38,665 nt of DNA from UBA685 sp002299005. Its GTDB lineage: Bacteria; Pseudomonadota; Alphaproteobacteria; Puniceispirillales; Puniceispirillaceae. This document shows, one piece after another, positions 34,450 through 38,665 of the stretch. The DNA lies in contig CAXAAH010000013.1 in NCBI GenBank assembly GCA_963966775.1, forward strand, positions 1-38,665, given 5' to 3'. The translations under genes were made by a program, and so were the position numbers. Below the pieces are notes generated by a model. The model searched no databases, was not told the DNA's origin, and saw only the letters and a list, made by a program, of their open reading frames with translations. How positions within the stretch are numbered: the stretch's first letter is position 1; each line of letters opens with the position of its first letter.

Positions 34450-34872
34450 CTATTTTTCAAGCTGGCTAAAGGCGGCATTGAGGCGCAAGAGTGCCTCTTT
34501 GAATTCTGTTATCTCTTTTGAGCGATTATTCTGGCTGTCAGGCGCGCCTTTTTGTGCTTGCTCAAAACGGTCAATGGCCTCATCTAAATGGGCGCATAAT
34601 AGCAGGCCTGTTTGCGGATTATCATAGGCAATAATATGCGACAAGGCGCGCGCTGATAGGGCGCTATGATGACTGTTCTGACGCTCTGCTAGAATTTGCA
34701 GGAGGGTTGAGGATGTCAAATCTTCGCCGCTTTTGGCATCAAAGATTTTGACCTCTTCGCCAGCCTGTACCATCTTCGCCAAATCAGCCAATGTGATATA
34801 GGCAGACCGCGCCGTATCATAAAGACGACGATTCGCATATTTCTTGATCTCAATCACTGATTTAGCTGTCAT
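34450..34872 (-). CDS. phaR: Polyhydroxyalkanoate synthesis repressor PhaR
   Basis: Regulator that binds DNA and PHA granules and represses phasin and synthesis genes. The 140-aa protein contains the PHB/PHA accumulation regulator DNA-binding domain at its N-terminus (IKKYANRRLYDTARSAYITL, then MVQAGEEVKIFDAKSGEDLT, about residues 8-53), followed by the accumulation-regulator repeat region (LLQILAERQ). No phaA, phaB, phaC or phasin gene lies in the window. AAGGA lies 9 nt before the ATG. A duplicated palindromic element lies just upstream and might be its own operator. Confidence 0.92.
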   Translation of the reverse strand: MTAKSVIEIKKYANRRLYDTARSAYITLADLAKMVQAGEEVKIFDAKSGEDLTSSTLLQILAERQNSHHSALSARALSHIIAYDNPQTGLLLCAHLDEAIDRFEQAQKGAPDSQNNRSKEITEFKEALLRLNAAFSQLEK

Positions 34873-34883
34873 CGAACTTTATC

Positions 34884-34938
34884 CTTCCAGTAAGCGTGAA
34901 ACACGCTTGTCTTCCCAGTGCGCGTGAAACACGCTAGC
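34884..34938. repeat. Duplicated 28-bp palindromic element upstream of phaR
   Basis: Two copies with a 28-bp period share gcgtgaaacacgct (34894-34907, 34922-34935) preceded by cttcc.agt. Each core forms a 6-bp (gcgtg plus flank) stem around aaa. They fill part of the phaR-methyltransferase divergent gap, 12 bp upstream of the phaR start, and may be an operator or leader hairpins. Confidence 0.75.
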
Positions 34939-35005
34939 ATAAAAGAACCTTAACCCCAAAAGGGAAGACATCGATTTTCACGAACAAGGTGATAAGTGAC
35001 CAGCC

Positions 35006-35854
35006 ATGAGCGCGCCTATTATGCCCCCGCCCTATAATGATGAGCCAGCCAAAGAAGGCCTGTCCGATAGCGCGCGGCTTGATCAATTTTATCACAGCCA
35101 AGAAGGACAAATGGTGGCAGGCTTTTTGCAAAAGGCAATGCGGCCATTTTTGGGGCTTGAGGCAGATATAGACAGGCTTGGCTTTGGCTATCCTTTCATG
35201 TGTCTGCCCTCATCGCTACTACTGCCATCACCTCTGGCAAAAAGCACACTACCTGTCCTGATCCCAAGTGAGATGGGGGCGCTTGCCTACGGGTCTGATG
35301 AGGCGGTTATGACAGCCGCGATTGCCTCATCTTCTTGGCCGATTGCCAGCGATAGTATGAATCAAATTATCATGTGTCATGGGCTGGAATATTGTCATGA
35401 TGGTGAGGGCGCTCTGGCAGAGGCCAACCGCGTGCTGGTGAGTGCGGGGGAATTGGTTTTGATGGTGCCAAATAGAGCCAGCCTATGGGTGCGTAATGAG
35501 GCAACACCCTTTGGGCATGGGCGACCTTTTTCAAAGGGCCAGATAAGCAAATTATTGGCAAAAACAGGCTTTACCATCACCAGCCTGTCACGCGCCTTAT
35601 TCTTGCCGCCACATTTATTGCGCGCGCCTGCGCGGCTTGCCAAAGGGATGGATCATTTAGGGCATTATGGATGGGGGCTTTTTGGTGGTGTGATTTTGGT
35701 GCGGGCGACGAAATTGCATTATGCGACGATGCCAAAAGGGCGTGGCAAGGTGATGGTCTCCTTATCAGGGGCGTTGCGTCCTGCAAGACGCCCCGCCCTA
35801 CCCCTATCATCGCGGCGGCATAATCTGCACTCAAAGCTAGTCAAATTCATCTGA
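35006..35854 (+). CDS. SAM-dependent methyltransferase-like protein
   Basis: Class I methyltransferase-like protein (282 aa) of the type often encoded next to the chorismate mutase-hisC-tyrA genes in alphaproteobacteria; the substrate is unknown. Recognisable parts are FYHSQEGQMVAGFLQKAMRP (about residues 28-47), the motif IV-like SMNQIIMCHGLEYCHD (about 117-132), the LAEANRVLVSAGELVLMVPN strand-helix region (about 137-156) and the FSKGQISKLLAKTGF segment. The expected glycine-rich SAM motif I is weak (LGFGYPFMCLPSS), so catalytic activity is uncertain. The C-terminus is basic and proline-rich. AAGGTGA lies 14 nt upstream of the ATG. Confidence 0.75.
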   Translation: MSAPIMPPPYNDEPAKEGLSDSARLDQFYHSQEGQMVAGFLQKAMRPFLGLEADIDRLGFGYPFMCLPSSLLLPSPLAKSTLPVLIPSEMGALAYGSDEAVMTAAIASSSWPIASDSMNQIIMCHGLEYCHDGEGALAEANRVLVSAGELVLMVPNRASLWVRNEATPFGHGRPFSKGQISKLLAKTGFTITSLSRALFLPPHLLRAPARLAKGMDHLGHYGWGLFGGVILVRATKLHYATMPKGRGKVMVSLSGALRPARRPALPLSSRRHNLHSKLVKFI

Positions 35855-35881
35855 TTCTGGCACAAATGATTCAGGCATAAA
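35852..35881. repeat. 15-bp tandem duplication at the methyltransferase stop codon
   Basis: Units tgattctggcacaaa (35852-35866) and tgattcaggcataaa (35867-35881) match at 13 of 15 positions. The gene's TGA is the first three bases of unit 1; the second TGA is in the same frame. Confidence 0.75.
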
Positions 35882-35923
35882 GTAAGCGAAACACTCTCAC
35901 CTTATTTGGCAAATAGGACCCTT

Positions 35924-36634
35924 ATGACAAAATCGTCATCACAAGATATATCAGAACAAACAAAAGCATCAGAGTTGGCAGATTTACGTGCCAAGATTGA
36001 TGAGATTGATGATGCGCTGTTATCATTGCTTGCCAAGCGGCAAGGTCTGTCACGCCAGATTGTCACCAAAAAGGCGCTTGGCTCGAACGTGTTTCGCCCT
36101 GATAGAGAGGTAAGCTTGCTTCGGGCGTTGGTTGAAACGCACCCTGAGATTGAGGCGCGGCTGATTATGGGCCTATGGCGTCATATTATTTCGGCCAGTA
36201 TTGCGGAACAAAAACCTGATTACACGATCGCCCATAGCGCGGGCGCCGCTGGTCTTGCGACGCATCATGGGGCAGGCTATATGCAGCTTGATTTGCAAGC
36301 CTCTGTTGAACAAGCCATTGCAAGCTTGCAAGCAGGTAGTGCGGATTGCGTGATTGTCACCGAAGATGAAATGCGCCTTCATGCGCATTTGCTGGTGCCT
36401 GATGAGGTGGTGATTGCCGCCTCGATAGGCTTTTTGTTTCAAGAAGGCCAAGAGCGTGGTTATGTGCTATGCCGCGAGATGCCGTTGGCGTCTGGGCCAA
36501 ATCGGGGCGATGATATGATTGTCGTGCGCGGTGATGATAACAGCCTGACCCATCATCCAGCCGCGCATGACGCATTGCCTTCGGGGGTTGTTGTGGGGCA
36601 TTATGCAACACCGCTCAATAGGCCGATAAAGTAA
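35924..36634 (+). CDS. AroQ-type chorismate mutase with a C-terminal extension
   Basis: Converts chorismate to prephenate. The N-terminal about 100 residues form an AroQ (type II) domain with ADLRAKIDEIDDALLSLLAKR, NVFRPDREVSLL and LIMGLWRHIISASIAEQ. The remaining about 130 residues (DYTIAHSAGAAGLATHHG, then SADCVIVTEDE) loosely resemble the start of a prephenate dehydratase domain but are too short for a working one. The ATG at 35924 has AGGA 6 nt upstream; a TTG at 35906 is rejected. It is followed by the aminotransferase and TyrA genes, matching a tyrosine/phenylalanine pathway cluster. Confidence 0.86.
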   Translation: MTKSSSQDISEQTKASELADLRAKIDEIDDALLSLLAKRQGLSRQIVTKKALGSNVFRPDREVSLLRALVETHPEIEARLIMGLWRHIISASIAEQKPDYTIAHSAGAAGLATHHGAGYMQLDLQASVEQAIASLQAGSADCVIVTEDEMRLHAHLLVPDEVVIAASIGFLFQEGQERGYVLCREMPLASGPNRGDDMIVVRGDDNSLTHHPAAHDALPSGVVVGHYATPLNRPIK

Positions 36635-36655
36635 AGATTTGAGAAGATTATAACG

Positions 36656-37759
36656 ATGAAACCATTTCCAAAAAAAGCTGTTGCCCAGCTGGTATCCTAC
36701 CGTCCTGCTTTGGGTAAGGTGGCTGATACAAAGCCGATACGCCTATCGGCCAATGAAGGCGCGCTTGGCTGGTCGCCTCTTGTTGAGGACGCACTGCGCA
36801 AAGGCCCTGTTCAGTTGAATCATTATAATTTGCCGCAATCAGCTGATTTGCATGAGGCGATTGCCGAACGCTATGATCTAGACGCAAAGCGGATTTTAAC
36901 GGCCAACGGGTCTGATGAATTAATCGGCCTGATTTGCCTTGCCTATCTTGAAGATGATGATGAGGCCATTCATACGCAATATGGCTTTTTGGTCTTCCCG
37001 CAAGCAACGATTATCGCAGGCGGCAAGCCCGTGGTCGCAGATGATGGCGCGAATTTAACCGTTAGTGTCGACAATATTTTGGCCGCGGTAAGCGCGCGCA
37101 CCAAGATCGTCTTTCTTGCCAATCCAAACAACCCAACAGGTACATTGATTGATGAGGCAGAGGTGCGTCGTCTGCATGCTGGCCTGCCTTCATCTGTGAT
37201 TTTGGTGCTTGATTGGGCCTATGCTGAATATGTGCGTGATGGCATGTCCTATGGCGCGCGGATGGTTGAAGCGCATGATAATGTGGTGATGTTCCGCACC
37301 TTCTCAAAGATGCATGGCCTTGCGGCACAGCGTTTGGGGTGGGGGTATTTCCCTGATGAAATTCGTGATGTGCTGGCCTCTATTCGCCCGCCATTTTCGA
37401 TCAATAGTATCGCAAGCACGCTTGGCATTGCGGCGGTGCAAGATGTCGATTTTCAGGAACAGAGCATCAGCCATAATGAAAAATGGCAAAAGGCATTCCC
37501 TGCGCGTATGGCAGAGCTTGGCTATCGCGTTTTGCCGACATGGGCGAATTTCTTTTTGATTGATTTTTCGGCTTCTAGTAATGCGTCTCATAATGGGCCT
37601 GATGCGAAAACAGCGCTTCAGTTTATGGCAGAGCGTCACATTCTTCTTCGTGAGATGACGCCCTATAGGCTTGATGATTATCTGCGCATGTCAATTGGCA
37701 CAGATGATGAGATGGAACAGGTGCTAGCCGCCTTTGCCGCTTTAAAGGGTGCGAAATAG
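36656..37759 (+). CDS. hisC: HisC-type pyridoxal-phosphate aminotransferase
   Basis: Class I/II aminotransferase of the histidinol-phosphate family (367 aa). Copies located between chorismate mutase and tyrA genes often act on prephenate or aromatic 2-oxo acids, so the physiological role may be either histidine or aromatic synthesis. Key features: SANEGALGWSP (variant of the usual NENPLG), ANGSDELIGL, FLANPNNPTGTL, DWAYAEY and the PLP-binding Lys218 in FRTFSKMHGLAAQRLGWG. The ribosome site is weak. Its stop shares a base with the tyrA start (TAGTG), so translation is coupled. Confidence 0.92.
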   Translation: MKPFPKKAVAQLVSYRPALGKVADTKPIRLSANEGALGWSPLVEDALRKGPVQLNHYNLPQSADLHEAIAERYDLDAKRILTANGSDELIGLICLAYLEDDDEAIHTQYGFLVFPQATIIAGGKPVVADDGANLTVSVDNILAAVSARTKIVFLANPNNPTGTLIDEAEVRRLHAGLPSSVILVLDWAYAEYVRDGMSYGARMVEAHDNVVMFRTFSKMHGLAAQRLGWGYFPDEIRDVLASIRPPFSINSIASTLGIAAVQDVDFQEQSISHNEKWQKAFPARMAELGYRVLPTWANFFLIDFSASSNASHNGPDAKTALQFMAERHILLREMTPYRLDDYLRMSIGTDDEMEQVLAAFAALKGAK

Positions 37760-38637
37760 TGGCCCTTATTTATGATAAAATTGCCGTAATTGGTATCGGC
37801 TTGGTCGGCGCGTCTGTTGCGATTGCGGCCAAGCATAAAAAACTGGCGGGCCATGTCGCAAGCTATGATATCAATGCCGATGCGCGTGATGAGGCGCGAA
37901 GCCTGTCGATTGGTGATGAGATCTGTGATGAGATTGAAAGCTGTGTAGAAGAGGCCGATCTTGTCATTTTATCTGTGCCTGTCGGGGCGATGGCAGATGT
38001 GATGATAAAGATTGCCGGCAGTTTGAAACAAGGCTGTGTGATAACAGATACAGGCTCAACAAAATCATCTGTGATAAAAGACGTAAAACCGCACGTGCCG
38101 GCAGGGGTTCATTTTATCCCGTCTCACCCAATGGCAGGCACCGAATTTTCAGGCCCATCGGCTGGTTTTGCGCGCTTGTTTGAAGGGCGGTTCTGGCTGA
38201 TTATACCAGATGGGGCCGCACCAGAACAGCTGGTGCCTTTCACGCAATTCTTGCAAGGGCTTGGCGCGACCACCGAAGAGATGGATGCCAAATATCATGA
38301 CCGCGTGGTGGCGATTACCTCGCATTTGCCGCACTTGATTGCCTATACCATTGTCGGCACGGCGGTTGATTTGGAATCTGATCTGAAAAATGATGTGATT
38401 CGTTTCTCTGCCTCAGGCTTTCGTGATTTCACGCGTATCGCCGCCTCTGACCCTGTTATGTGGCGCGATGTCTTCATGAATAATGATGAGGCTGTGCTTG
38501 AAATGCTTCAGCGGTTTAATGAGGATCTGAGCTATCTGCAACGCGCTATTCGCTGGAAAGAGGCGGATAAGCTGTTTGATTTATTCACCCGCACCAGAGA
38601 TATCAGAAAATCCATTATCGAAGCTGGGCAAGATTAA
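37759..38637 (+). CDS. tyrA: Prephenate/arogenate dehydrogenase
   Basis: NAD(P)-dependent dehydrogenase of the TyrA family making 4-hydroxyphenylpyruvate or tyrosine. The 292-aa protein starts with GTG and has the Rossmann motif AVIGIGLVGAS (about residues 9-19). The catalytic and substrate region is ITDTGSTKSSVI and HFIPSHPMAGTEFSGP, followed by SHLPHLIAYTIVG and FRDFTRIAASDPVMWRDVF. It is complete, ending 28 bp before the window end. Together with the upstream mutase and aminotransferase it gives a full route from chorismate to tyrosine. Confidence 0.95.
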   Translation: MALIYDKIAVIGIGLVGASVAIAAKHKKLAGHVASYDINADARDEARSLSIGDEICDEIESCVEEADLVILSVPVGAMADVMIKIAGSLKQGCVITDTGSTKSSVIKDVKPHVPAGVHFIPSHPMAGTEFSGPSAGFARLFEGRFWLIIPDGAAPEQLVPFTQFLQGLGATTEEMDAKYHDRVVAITSHLPHLIAYTIVGTAVDLESDLKNDVIRFSASGFRDFTRIAASDPVMWRDVFMNNDEAVLEMLQRFNEDLSYLQRAIRWKEADKLFDLFTRTRDIRKSIIEAGQD

Positions 38638-38665
38638 TCAGCCTGCTTAAGTGATGATGATCACT

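Noticed and set aside
38650..38665. Hairpin agtgat/atcact at the window end after tyrA
   Set aside because: The window stops at the last base of the arm, so a following T run cannot be seen and a terminator cannot be called.

Overview
The window is ordinary-looking, densely packed alphaproteobacterial core chromosome. Diagnostic gene orders are an LDH-like malate dehydrogenase followed by sucCD-sucAB-lpd, an F1-only atpHAGDC operon with no Fo genes, tal/DUF484/xerC divergent from priA, and rplU-rpmA-obgE-proB-proA-nadD-rsfS-rlmH-gpmI-ctpA-rppH. Base composition is moderate (by eye near 50% GC), intergenic spaces are short, and there are no tRNA or rRNA genes, insertion sequences, phage genes or CRISPR arrays. 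A marine, streamlined alphaproteobacterium (for example of the SAR116/Puniceispirillales type) would fit, but that placement is inference from gene order and style.

Layout. 1-10.2 kb (+): zapE, mdh (ending in an intrinsic terminator), sucC, sucD, sucA, sucB and lpd. These supply the oxidative half of the TCA cycle, from 2-oxoglutarate to succinate plus malate to oxaloacetate, together with the E3 subunit. 10.3-12.7 kb (-): tal, DUF484 gene, xerC. 12.8-15.2 kb (+): priA. 15.4-20.3 kb (+): the F1 ATP synthase operon, closed by a strong terminator. 20.4-29.8 kb (-): one long run from rplU to rppH covering ribosomal proteins and ribosome-maturation factors, proline synthesis, NAD synthesis, glycolysis and a periplasmic protease. 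rplU has a clear sigma-70-type promoter and a long leader. 30.1-31.3 kb (-): an enolase-superfamily (mandelate racemase/muconate lactonizing) enzyme. 31.5-36 kb: small genes on both strands, encoding a DM13 membrane protein, a renalase-like FAD oxidoreductase, a class IIA HAD phosphatase, FolB, PhaR and a methyltransferase-like protein. 35.9-38.6 kb (+): a chorismate mutase, an HisC-type aminotransferase and TyrA, which form an aromatic amino acid (and perhaps histidine) cluster. No gene-free stretch exceeds 300 bases; the longest are 29838-30111 and 15160-15417, described below.

I did not find a convincing new multi-gene system. The most unusual signal is structural. Short tandem duplications (13-22 bp units, two to four copies) repeatedly sit exactly on stop codons: tal, rppH, rlmH, the convergent DM13/oxidoreductase pair, the HAD gene, folB and the methyltransferase gene. 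Two further ones lie just after nadD and proB. Because most unit lengths are not multiples of three, the copies often place stop codons in several reading frames. In-frame 12-15 bp duplications inside zapE, the DUF484 gene and the HAD gene suggest the same slippage-type process within coding sequence. Other points worth a look are twin inverted repeats before sucA, a duplicated palindromic element before phaR, and an enolase-family enzyme lacking two expected acidic residues.
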